Assembly (NCBI GenBank): GCA_002298165.1
Contig: DBMI01000119.1
Span: 20,866-26,427, forward strand
Source of the DNA: Desulfarculales bacterium UBA702
Lineage (GTDB): Bacteria; Desulfobacterota; Syntrophobacteria; Syntrophobacterales; Syntrophobacteraceae
Direction of reading: 5' to 3'
Length of the DNA stretch: 5,562 nt
Both the position numbers and the translations under genes were made by a program. The notes beneath the pieces are model-generated. The model searched no databases. It was not told the DNA's origin and saw only the letters and a list, made by a program, of their open reading frames with translations. Shown in pieces: positions 1-5,561 of this stretch; position 1 is the first letter of the stretch, and each line of letters begins with the position of its first letter.

Positions 1-13
1 TGCGGGAATGACG
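1..13. repeat. Partial dispersed hairpin repeat at left edge
   Basis: The first bases, TGCGGGAATGACG, look like the right arm of the common ATTCCCGC...GCGGGAAT intergenic hairpin. A complete copy lies at 5537-5561, and the first 10 bases here equal the last 10 bases of the window. The left arm would lie outside the window. The match is short, so this call rests mainly on the complete copy at the other end. Confidence 0.4.
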
Positions 14-100
14 ATGTTCGAAGGCTCAGATCCCGATAGATCATGCAGCGGGTTTGGGCAACAGCCCCTTCAGAGTCTGTCCGGTATGTGCAACCCTGCC

Positions 101-134
101 GGTGGGCACGATGAAGCACTGTGCCCACCCTACG
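101..134 (-). repeat. Dispersed GGTGGGCAC inverted repeat, copy 1
   Basis: GGTGGGCAC (101-109) and GTGCCCACC (121-129) form a perfect 9-bp stem with an 11-nt loop, followed by CTACG. Read on the minus strand, the 34-nt unit starts with CGTAGGGTGGGCAC and ends with CGTGCCCACC. Both arms are identical to those of the unit at 5486-5519 on the plus strand, and only the middle 10 nt differ. Two copies with conserved arms, variable centre and intergenic location indicate a small mobile-type or REP-like repeat. There is no T-tract, so it is not a clear terminator. Confidence 0.75.
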
Positions 135-196
135 CGCGTGCGTTGCTCCCTTAAGTTGACCCCACAATGTCCCCCCTCCCTATTTTTGCACTTTTC

Positions 197-225
197 TTGA
201 CCCACTCGAGGTCCCTTCTTATTTT
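197..225 (+). promoter_or_regulatory. Candidate sigma70-type promoter of the PKS operon
   Basis: TTGACC (197-202, 5 of 6 to the -35 consensus) and TATTTT (220-225, 4 of 6 to the -10 consensus) are separated by 17 bp, the optimal spacing. Transcription would begin near 232 and leave a leader of roughly 88 nt before the ATG at 320. A weaker pair lies upstream, TTGACC (156-161) and TATTTT (181-186), with a 19-bp spacer. This is motif matching only; the factor that recognises it is unknown. Confidence 0.4.
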
Positions 226-237
226 GTCAATGCGAGA

Positions 238-250
238 GGGCCGAAGGCCC
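238..250 (+). other. Small GC-rich hairpin in the PKS leader
   Basis: GGGCC (238-242) and GGCCC (246-250) form a 5-bp stem with a GAA loop, followed by a GGGCCC palindrome at 252-257. It lies just after the predicted transcription start. It could fold in the leader RNA but is too short to assign a function and has no T-tract for termination. Confidence 0.35.
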
Positions 251-263
251 AGGGCCCAGTTTT

Positions 264-282
264 AGAAAATATCATATTTTCT
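264..282. promoter_or_regulatory. 19-bp palindrome, candidate operator
   Basis: AGAAAATAT (264-272), a central C (273) and ATATTTTCT (274-282) form a perfect inverted repeat with 9-bp arms. It lies between the promoter candidate and the start codon of the polyketide synthase, ending 37 bp before the ATG. Length, symmetry and AT-richness are typical of sites bound by dimeric one-component repressors such as the TetR or MarR families. No regulator gene is in the window, so the binding protein is unknown. It could also act as an AU-rich RNA hairpin. Confidence 0.4.
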
Positions 283-319
283 CTTTCCATCCGGTCATCC
301 GGAATCCCCTCGAAATACC

Positions 320-1399
320 ATGCCGCGAATAATCGGAGTTGGGACAGCAGTCCCGGAAAACGTCGTCACCCAGGAGCAGGCCTGCGAGTTTGCAGAGCGC
401 CTTTTTCGTTCAGCCTCTTTCGAATCGCGCAGGCTTCTGCCGATCTTTCGAAATACTGAAATCAAACGCCGCCATTTCTGCGTTGGACCGGAGTGGTTCG
501 AAGAAGATCTTGGCTTCCATCAGAAAAATCAAGTCTACCAGAAACATGCCGCTGAACTTTCAGAAAGAGCCGTTCGCCGGGTTTTTGAGCAGACCGGGGT
601 GGATCCGGCTGAAGTCGGCCACCTTTTTTTCGTTTCGACCACTGGAATTTCGACACCAAGCATCGATGCTCACCTGATTAACCGCCTGGGTTTGAGAAAA
701 TCCATCCTCCGCACACCTATCTGGGGACTGGGCTGCTCCGCCGGGATAGCAGGCATAGTCCGCGCATCCGACTGGCTTAGGGCCTATCCTGAAAGCCTCG
801 CGTTGGTTGTGTCCGTAGAGTTATGCGGCCTCACGTTCATCAGGCAGGACATGTCCAAAAGCAACTTCGTCGGCATTTCTCTGTTTGGCGACGGCAGCGC
901 CGCCGCGCTCATAGCCGGTGACCTGCATGGAGCCGAGGCAACGCGCAGCCTCTCTATCGGGGCGACTGCCTCAATAACCTGGGCGGATACACTGGACATA
1001 GCGGGATGGGAATTCGTCGAAAGAGGCCTCAAAGTGGTCTTTGACGTTACCATTCCCTCCCTTGTCCACACGTCAGTGCGTCCGGCCCTGGTGGAATTTT
1101 TAGAAAGCCAGGGGCTGAAAACGGAAGATGTGGACCACTTTGTCGCCCACCCGGGGGGAAGCAAGGTGGTAGACGCCTACCTCGAAGCACTCGGAATCGA
1201 GGAGCATAAAGCCGAGAGTATGCGGGAGGTACTGAAAAATTACGGAAACATGTCGAGCGCCAGCGTTTTATTTGTACTCGCCCATTTTCTTGAATCCGGC
1301 CGGTTCCGGTCAGGGGACCTTGTCCTAAGCACTGCTGTGGGACCCGGTTTCACGTCGGAGACCTTTATAGCGAGGTGTCAAAATGGCTTTCTCCCTTAA
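320..1399 (+). CDS. Type III polyketide synthase (chalcone/stilbene synthase-like)
   Basis: This 359-aa protein belongs to the thiolase-fold type III PKS family, homodimeric enzymes that extend an acyl-CoA starter with malonyl-CoA and cyclise the chain on one active-site cysteine. Visible landmarks are the N-terminal strand IIGVGTAVP (4-12), RRHFCV (50-55), TTGISTPSID (107-116), catalytic Cys139 in GLGCSAG, GDGSAA (190-195), His277 in AHPGG, Asn310 in NYGNMSSAS and GPGF (341-344). The Cys-His-Asn triad is intact and length is normal. The ATG at 320 is the only usable start: no ATG, GTG or TTG lies between it and the in-frame TAG at 263, and it fits the family N-terminus, although no good Shine-Dalgarno site precedes it. 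The overlapping methyltransferase gene points to the BpsA-type alkylpyrone or alkylresorcinol-type branch rather than flavonoid-type products. Starter, chain length and ring type cannot be read from sequence by eye. KAS III (FabH) is less likely, given the TTGI/TPSID and GNMSSAS pattern and the partner gene. Confidence 0.93.
   Translation: MPRIIGVGTAVPENVVTQEQACEFAERLFRSASFESRRLLPIFRNTEIKRRHFCVGPEWFEEDLGFHQKNQVYQKHAAELSERAVRRVFEQTGVDPAEVGHLFFVSTTGISTPSIDAHLINRLGLRKSILRTPIWGLGCSAGIAGIVRASDWLRAYPESLALVVSVELCGLTFIRQDMSKSNFVGISLFGDGSAAALIAGDLHGAEATRSLSIGATASITWADTLDIAGWEFVERGLKVVFDVTIPSLVHTSVRPALVEFLESQGLKTEDVDHFVAHPGGSKVVDAYLEALGIEEHKAESMREVLKNYGNMSSASVLFVLAHFLESGRFRSGDLVLSTAVGPGFTSETFIARCQNGFLP
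1372..1377 (+). promoter_or_regulatory. Ribosome binding site inside the PKS 3' end
   Basis: GAGGTG lies 5 nt before the ATG at 1383, within the last codons of the polyketide synthase gene. It supports the overlapping start of the methyltransferase and its translation from the same mRNA. Confidence 0.7.
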
Positions 1400-1904
1400 A
1401 TGGGCGCACCTGTTCCTGCTGGTTTTGGCGGCCGAGAGGTTAATCGAGCTTATAATCGCCAGGCAGAATGAAAATCGCGTAAAGGCGATGGGTGGAAAGG
1501 AATTCGATGCCCAATTCACAAAGCTTCTCGTCTCGTTTCACGTCCTCTGGTTTCTCTCTTTTGCAGCGGAAGGATACATCTCCAGTAAAGGCTTCGTAGC
1601 CGCCGCCCCGCTGATTTTTTTGTTCCTTGCACTTTTTCAGGCATGGCGGTACTGGTGCATTGTCAGCCTCGAAGGCTTCTGGAATACGAAAGTAATCGTG
1701 CTCCCCGGCGCTGATCTCAAACGACGTGGCCCTTACCGTTTTATTTCCCACCCTAACTACATCGTCGTGCTTCTCGAACTATATCTCTATCCCGCGCTCT
1801 TCGGCTGTTTCATCACTTCCGCAATATTCGGGACTCTAAATATCTTCATCCTGAAAAGGCGGATCGATGCTGAAAATTCAGCGCTGGCGTTGATGCATGG
1901 GTGA
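1383..1904 (+). CDS. ICMT-family integral membrane methyltransferase
   Basis: This 173-aa, mostly hydrophobic protein is of the isoprenylcysteine carboxyl methyltransferase (ICMT/PEMT-like) family. Hydrophobic segments lie at about 8-26, 47-63, 71-95 and 127-156, the last long enough to be a helical hairpin. The family's S-adenosylmethionine/active-site region is seen as RRGPYRFISHPNY (114-126), with the following RRIDAEN (159-165) supplying the conserved acidic residue (Glu164). The start overlaps the upstream stop by 17 bp and has its own Shine-Dalgarno site, so the two genes form one operon and are probably translationally coupled. In Bacillus subtilis the same arrangement (BpsA with BpsB/YpbQ) makes alkylpyrones and methylates them to methyl ethers. 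By analogy this enzyme most likely O-methylates the lipid product of the neighbouring synthase at the membrane. Prenylated-protein methylation is unlikely in a bacterium. The substrate is inferred, not shown. Confidence 0.87.
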   Translation: MAFSLKWAHLFLLVLAAERLIELIIARQNENRVKAMGGKEFDAQFTKLLVSFHVLWFLSFAAEGYISSKGFVAAAPLIFLFLALFQAWRYWCIVSLEGFWNTKVIVLPGADLKRRGPYRFISHPNYIVVLLELYLYPALFGCFITSAIFGTLNIFILKRRIDAENSALALMHG

Positions 1905-1907
1905 GGC

Positions 1908-1949
1908 GGTTGCGTGGTGCGAGTTGCGAGTTGCGGGTTGCGGGTATGG
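1908..1949 (+). repeat. 7-bp tandem repeat (GTTGCGR type)
   Basis: Six consecutive 7-mers, GGTTGCG, TGGTGCG, AGTTGCG, AGTTGCG, GGTTGCG and GGTATGG, fill most of the gap between the convergent methyltransferase and pseudouridine synthase genes. The inner units match closely and the outer ones are degenerate. It lies immediately after the TGA at 1902-1904. There is no terminator hairpin with a T-tract in this 55-bp gap. Confidence 0.65.
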
Positions 1950-1959
1950 AATTGTGAGA

Positions 1960-2754
1960 TTATTTGGTCAGCCGGAGTTCCTGGGGAGGAGGGCAATGGA
2001 CCTCGAAATTCGATTTGTTTGCCGGGTGAGTTAAACAAAGACGTTCAGCATGAAGGAGGTAGCCGGTTTCACCTGGAAGTGCCCCCAGGCAGTTGATATA
2101 TCCTCCAGGCAGATAGAGTGGATCTCCGACCAGAGGAAATCCGGCATAAGCGAGATGAATCCTGATCTGGTGGGGTCTTCCCGTCTCGATTCTCACCTCC
2201 AGAAGCGATGAATCCCCCCTGCGCTCCAAGACCCCTACCCTGCTGACGGCTCTTTTTCCCTCCGCGCAGGCGCCGTTAACAGTCCCGAGCTTTGGATGCG
2301 GTACGGGTCCAATCGGGGCATTAATAACAAAATTATCCCTTTCCGGTGTTCCCGTTGCAAGTCCCCGGTAGATTTTTATCAGTTCGCCTCGTCTCAAAGC
2401 CGCGCAGACATGCGAACGCGCCCGTGTGGTAAGTGCGAACAACACTATCCCCGAAGTTCCCCTCCCAAGGCGATGAATAGGAACGGCGGCCGGGTAGTTT
2501 TTCCGCACCAGCGCAAGAAGCGTGTGTTCGAGGAAACCGCCACCGGCAATTGTAGGGAGTCCACAGGGTTTGGACACGGCAAGCAGGTCTTCATCTTCAT
2601 GGAGAACAGACCAGGCCAGGGGCACCTCCGGTTCATCCCAGGCCGGACGACGCCAGACGAGCCACTGTCCGTTTCTCAAAATACTTTCCGACCGGGCGGG
2701 CCGTCCGTTTACAAAAACCTCGCCCCCATCCAGGCGCTCCCGCCACTCGGCCAT
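1960..2754 (-). CDS. RluA-family pseudouridine synthase homologue, catalytic Asp replaced by Gly
   Basis: The 264-aa reading from the first ATG carries the RluA/RsuA-type pseudouridine synthase fold: an S4-like N-terminus ending GGEVFVNGRPA (10-20), KPCGLPT (62-68), the signature HRLGRGTSG (94-102), the motif II tyrosine in IYRG (128-131), TGRPHQIRIHL (191-201), and GDPLY (210-214). Such enzymes isomerise uridine to pseudouridine in rRNA or tRNA. The signature is normally HRLDRxTSG with the Asp as catalytic nucleophile; here residue 97 is Gly (codon GGG). Everything else around it is conserved, so this may be a non-isomerising RNA-binding protein or a divergent subgroup. The ATG at 2754 is probably not the natural start: it has no Shine-Dalgarno site and homologous-looking sequence continues upstream (see 2755-2873). 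The gene is convergent with the PKS operon and divergent from tex. The RNA target cannot be assigned. Confidence 0.85.
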   Translation of the reverse strand: MAEWRERLDGGEVFVNGRPARSESILRNGQWLVWRRPAWDEPEVPLAWSVLHEDEDLLAVSKPCGLPTIAGGGFLEHTLLALVRKNYPAAVPIHRLGRGTSGIVLFALTTRARSHVCAALRRGELIKIYRGLATGTPERDNFVINAPIGPVPHPKLGTVNGACAEGKRAVSRVGVLERRGDSSLLEVRIETGRPHQIRIHLAYAGFPLVGDPLYLPGGYINCLGALPGETGYLLHAERLCLTHPANKSNFEVHCPPPQELRLTK

Positions 2755-2873
2755 CGAGGAGTGGCGATAACTCCGGGAAAGGTAAGCCAGGACGCTCAGA
2801 CCGCTACCCCGATTATCTATTTGCTCGCGATACTCGAATCCACTATTTAGAGTCAGTCTTTTTTACCTTTCAT
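2755..2873 (-). pseudogene. Upstream 5' coding extension of the RluA homologue, without canonical start
   Basis: In frame with the ATG at 2754, the minus strand stays open upstream to a TAA at 2863-2865 and encodes plausible family sequence, including FEYREQ and LSVLAYLSRSYRHSS, which completes the S4-like domain. No ATG, GTG or TTG occurs in this stretch. Three starts can be imagined. The first is CTG at 2854-2856, preceded by AAAGG with a 9-nt gap (298 aa). The second is ATG at 2871-2873, which reads six codons and hits TGA, but would run into the gene if the A6 tract (T6 at 2859-2864 on the plus strand) were A7 or A4 (about 304 aa with A7). The third is initiation only at 2754. The A-tract suggests a frameshift mutation, an assembly homopolymer error or slippage. 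Confidence 0.5.
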
Positions 2874-2952
2874 AGGTAATCCAGCGCATGTTCCCGCTGT
2901 CAACACTATGTATATCCGCAGTGACATGGCGGCAAGTTTATCTTTGCGGAGC

Positions 2953-2961
2953 TGATATAAT
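2953..2961 (+). promoter_or_regulatory. Extended -10 promoter for tex
   Basis: TGATATAAT holds a perfect TATAAT (2956-2961) preceded by TG one base upstream, the extended -10 arrangement that tolerates a poor -35. No good -35 lies at 16-18 bp; GTGACA (2921-2926) resembles one but is 29 bp away. Transcription would start near 2968 and give a leader of about 42 nt before the tex ATG. Confidence 0.5.
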
Positions 2962-2991
2962 AAGTGAATAAAAGTTCGCTTCATCTTACAT

Positions 2992-3008
2992 TTTCGGCCG
3001 AAAGGAAG
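2992..3008 (+). promoter_or_regulatory. tex ribosome binding site with adjoining palindrome
   Basis: AAGGAAG (3002-3008) ends 2 nt before the ATG at 3011, with the AAGGA core 4 nt away, and fixes the tex start. The perfect 12-bp palindrome TTTCGGCCGAAA (2992-3003) overlaps the first bases of this site. In RNA it could pair between molecules or, with a tight loop, weakly within one, and so reduce ribosome access. A regulatory role is speculative. Confidence 0.5.
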
Positions 3009-3010
3009 TC

Positions 3011-5341
3011 ATGAACCAACAACATTTGGACTCCATTTCCCTCGAGATGAACCTTAAACCTCACCAGATCGAGGCAACGGCCAGACTTCTGGAAGAGGGC
3101 GGCACCATCCCTTTTATAGCCAGGTATCGTAAGGAAGCGACCGGCTCACTTGATGAGACGCTGGTTACGGCCATTCGCGACCGGATCGAGCAACTGGACG
3201 CACTGGATAAGCGACGAAGCGCGGTTTTAAAGTCGCTCAAGGACCAGGAAAAGCTTACCGATGAGTTGGAAAATCGTATACTCCGGGCCTCAACACTTGC
3301 GGAAATAGAAGATATCTATCTTCCATTCCGGCCCAAGCGCCGCACAAGGGCCTCCATTGCGCGGGAAAAAGGGCTGGAGCCGCTGGCGCGAGAACTCTTC
3401 GAACAGGACCCCTCAATCGATCCCGCGGCCCGTGCTGAACAATTCATAAATGCGGAACTGGAAGTCGCTTCAGCCGAAGAGGCCCTCTCCGGCGCGCGAG
3501 ACATCATCGCCGAATGGGTAAACGAGAACGCCGATTCGCGCCTGAAGCTGCGGGCGCTTTTTTCAGAAAAAGGAATGCTGCGCTCCCGTGTAGTTCCGGG
3601 CAAAGAGACTGAGGGAATTCAATACCGCGACTACTACGATAAGGAGGAGCCGCTCAGGGGAGCACCCTCTCACAGGATACTTGCCGTTCGGCGAGGCGAG
3701 AAGGAAGGTTTTCTCGCCGTGAAAATCGAGCCTCCCGAAAACGAAGCGCTGAATGTTCTCGAATCTTTTTTCATAAAAAATGATTCAGCCTGCGCCAAAG
3801 AAGTAAGGGCTGCGGTGCATGACAGCTATAAGAGGCTCCTTTCGCCCTCGCTTGAAACCGAGATGAAAAACGATTCGAAACTTCGTGCGGACAAGGAAGC
3901 CATCCAGGTTTTCGCCGAAAATTTGCGCCATCTTCTGATGGCCCCTCCTCTTGGTTTCAAGAAGGTACTGGCGATAGACCCGGGCTTTCGAACCGGGTGC
4001 AAACTGGTCTGCCTGGACCCGCAGGGAAAGCTCATCCATACGGAGACCATTTATCCGCACACGGGGGCGCAGGCATCGGAGAAGGCCGGCGAGCGCGTCA
4101 GGGATCTCGTCGAAAAGCACGCGATTGAGGCAATAGCCATTGGAAACGGCACTGCCGGAAGGGAAACGGAGTCATTCATCCGGGGGCTTGGCCTACCGCT
4201 GGAAATCCTGGTAATTATGGTCGATGAGAGCGGCGCATCTATCTACTCGGCATCGGACGTTGCGCGCGAGGAATTTCCCGATTTCGATCTGACGGTTCGC
4301 GGCGCTGTATCGATTGGAAGGCGACTCATAGACCCACTGGCCGAACTTGTCAAAATCGACGCGAAATCAATCGGCGTAGGCCAGTACCAGCACGACGTAG
4401 ACCAGGCCGAGTTAAAGAAGGGTCTCGACGATATCGTCGTAAGCTGTGTCAATGCCGTCGGGGTCGAAATCAATTCGGCAAGCCCGCGGCTCCTCTCGTA
4501 TATCTCGGGTCTGGGGCCGCAACTTTCCGCGAATATAGTTTCCTACCGGGAAGAAAACGGACCGTTTCGCAAACGGGAGGCACTTAAGAAAGTTCCTCGC
4601 CTGGGGCCACGTGCTTTTGAGCAATCGGCCGGCTTTTTGCGCATATCGGATGGAGAAAATCCGCTCGATGCAAGCGCAGTCCATCCCGAATCATACCCGA
4701 TCGTCCAAAAAATGGCTGGAGAACTCGGCTGTTCGGTTGCCGACCTGATGCGGGATCAATCTCTACGTGAAAAGATCGACCCGGCCCGTTACGCAACGAA
4801 GCAGGCCGGCCTGCCTACCTTGCTCGACATACTCTCGGAACTTGCAAAGCCCGGCAGAGACCCGCGAAGTTCATTCGAATCATTCTCTTTTGCGCCTGGA
4901 ATCGAGAAGCTGACCGACCTGCAACCCGGCATGAAGCTGCCTGGGATAGTTACCAATGTCACGGCTTTCGGCGCTTTTGTAGACGTTGGAGTGCACAGGG
5001 ACGGCCTTGTTCACGTCAGCGAACTCTCCGACAAATTCGTAAAAGATCCCGGGCAGGTTGTAAAGGTGCACCAAAAGGTAGTCGTCACCGTTCTGGAAGT
5101 GGACCTGGAAAGGAGTCGCATTTCGTTTTCGATGAAATCGGGCCAAACTGCCTCGACTGCCGCCTCCAAGGTCAAAGAATCAGGGCCTGCTGATTCGCCA
5201 TCCCGACCAGACAAGCCCATTAGGGAAAAATCTTCGCCTCAATCGCCAAAAGGCGATCAACGCGGTAAAAAACAGTCTGCCGGGAAAGCCTTCAACAATC
5301 CTTTTGAACGAGCTTTTAAAAAACCAACATCGCGTGATTGA
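3011..5341 (+). CDS. tex: Tex-family transcription accessory / S1 RNA-binding protein
   Basis: This 776-aa protein is a full-length Tex (YhgF) homologue; family members are about 720-790 aa. Tex is a cytoplasmic nucleic-acid-binding factor related to the core of eukaryotic Spt6 and linked to transcription and RNA metabolism. Domains in order are: helical Tex-N region with TIPFIARYRKEATGSLDE (32-49) and IYLPFRPKRRTRA (102-114); YqgF/RNase H-like domain starting at LAIDPGFRTGCK (320-331) and containing AIGNGTAGRE (376-385); the strongly conserved DPLAELVKID and SIGVGQYQHDV (441-463); helix-hairpin-helix region around SGLGPQLSANIVSYRE (499-514) and VPRLGPRAFEQ (528-538); and S1 domain (about 637-708, VTNVTAFGAFVDVG). 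The last 68 residues are Ser/Pro/Lys/Arg-rich, probably disordered, and may add nonspecific RNA affinity. The ATG has a good Shine-Dalgarno site. No essential domain is missing. It appears monocistronic, with no functional tie to the lipid operon. Confidence 0.96.
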   Translation: MNQQHLDSISLEMNLKPHQIEATARLLEEGGTIPFIARYRKEATGSLDETLVTAIRDRIEQLDALDKRRSAVLKSLKDQEKLTDELENRILRASTLAEIEDIYLPFRPKRRTRASIAREKGLEPLARELFEQDPSIDPAARAEQFINAELEVASAEEALSGARDIIAEWVNENADSRLKLRALFSEKGMLRSRVVPGKETEGIQYRDYYDKEEPLRGAPSHRILAVRRGEKEGFLAVKIEPPENEALNVLESFFIKNDSACAKEVRAAVHDSYKRLLSPSLETEMKNDSKLRADKEAIQVFAENLRHLLMAPPLGFKKVLAIDPGFRTGCKLVCLDPQGKLIHTETIYPHTGAQASEKAGERVRDLVEKHAIEAIAIGNGTAGRETESFIRGLGLPLEILVIMVDESGASIYSASDVAREEFPDFDLTVRGAVSIGRRLIDPLAELVKIDAKSIGVGQYQHDVDQAELKKGLDDIVVSCVNAVGVEINSASPRLLSYISGLGPQLSANIVSYREENGPFRKREALKKVPRLGPRAFEQSAGFLRISDGENPLDASAVHPESYPIVQKMAGELGCSVADLMRDQSLREKIDPARYATKQAGLPTLLDILSELAKPGRDPRSSFESFSFAPGIEKLTDLQPGMKLPGIVTNVTAFGAFVDVGVHRDGLVHVSELSDKFVKDPGQVVKVHQKVVVTVLEVDLERSRISFSMKSGQTASTAASKVKESGPADSPSRPDKPIREKSSPQSPKGDQRGKKQSAGKAFNNPFERAFKKPTSRD

Positions 5342-5485
5342 GAATTTAAAGGATTGAAGGGTTTTCGAAAATTTAGGGAACCGTTGAATTTAGCCTTCCA
5401 AGAACGCTATTTTTCGGGTCTTTCGGGAAACGCGTACCTGGATACCGGGGGTGAACAATCCCCAAGTTCATGTCAACGGAGCGAT
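5342..5485. other. Intergenic region after tex, no gene recognised
   Basis: No credible reading frame or RNA gene is visible. Small symmetries exist: TTTTCGAAAA at 5362-5371, and GGGG (5448-5451) with CCCC (5460-5463) around an 8-nt loop. None has the strong stem plus T-tract of an intrinsic terminator, so the end of the tex transcript is not defined. Confidence 0.5.
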
Positions 5486-5519
5486 CGTAGGGTGGGCACG
5501 GCGATTTATCGTGCCCACC
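5486..5519 (+). repeat. Dispersed GGTGGGCAC inverted repeat, copy 2
   Basis: GGTGGGCACG (5491-5500) and CGTGCCCACC (5510-5519) form a perfect 10-bp stem with a 9-nt loop, preceded by CGTAG. The 14-nt left arm and 10-nt right arm are identical to copy 1 at 101-134 in reverse orientation, while the central 10 nt differ apart from a shared TNAT next to the right arm. As RNA it would be a strong hairpin and might limit readthrough from tex, but it has no T-tract. Confidence 0.75.
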
Positions 5520-5536
5520 ACATCTAAAGACGCTGG

Positions 5537-5561
5537 ATTCCCGCCAGAAGCATGCGGGAAT
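5537..5561 (+). repeat. Dispersed ATTCCCGC/GCGGGAAT hairpin repeat
   Basis: ATTCCCGC (5537-5544) and GCGGGAAT (5554-5561) form a perfect 8-bp stem around the 9-nt loop CAGAAGCAT, preceded by CTGG. This CTGGATTCCCGC-type hairpin is, from general knowledge, a frequent dispersed intergenic repeat in many proteobacterial-type genomes. The window ends one base after it, in the same TGCGGGAATG with which the window begins. Confidence 0.65.

Noticed and set aside
56..68. GGGGCTGTTGCCC on the minus strand resembles the end of some insertion sequences
   Set aside because: Only one short copy, no partner inverted repeat, no target duplication and no transposase in the window.
784..1164. 126-codon open frame on the minus strand inside the PKS
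   Set aside because: It is antisense to conserved PKS motifs including GDGSAA; no ribosome site or family resemblance.
2296..2850. 184-codon open frame on the plus strand opposite the RluA homologue
   Set aside because: It is antisense to a gene with clear family motifs, has no recognisable domain and a composition expected of a shadow frame.
2859..2864. Programmed -1 ribosomal frameshift on the A6 tract
   Set aside because: In the ATG-2873 frame the codons are GGT AAA AAA; a -1 slip would put the first tRNA on TAA, a poor match to the X XXY YYZ rule. A sequence-length change or transcriptional slippage fits better.
2898..2903. Consensus TTGACA on the minus strand as a -35 for the RluA homologue
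   Set aside because: No acceptable -10 lies 16-18 bp downstream (ATTACC at 17 bp), and the implied start would fall inside or after the candidate start codons.
3785..4120. 111-codon minus-strand frame inside tex
   Set aside because: Shadow of the conserved YqgF region of tex, with no independent support.
5362..5371. TTTTCGAAAA as a tex terminator
   Set aside because: An AT-rich 10-bp palindrome without a stable stem or a following T-tract.
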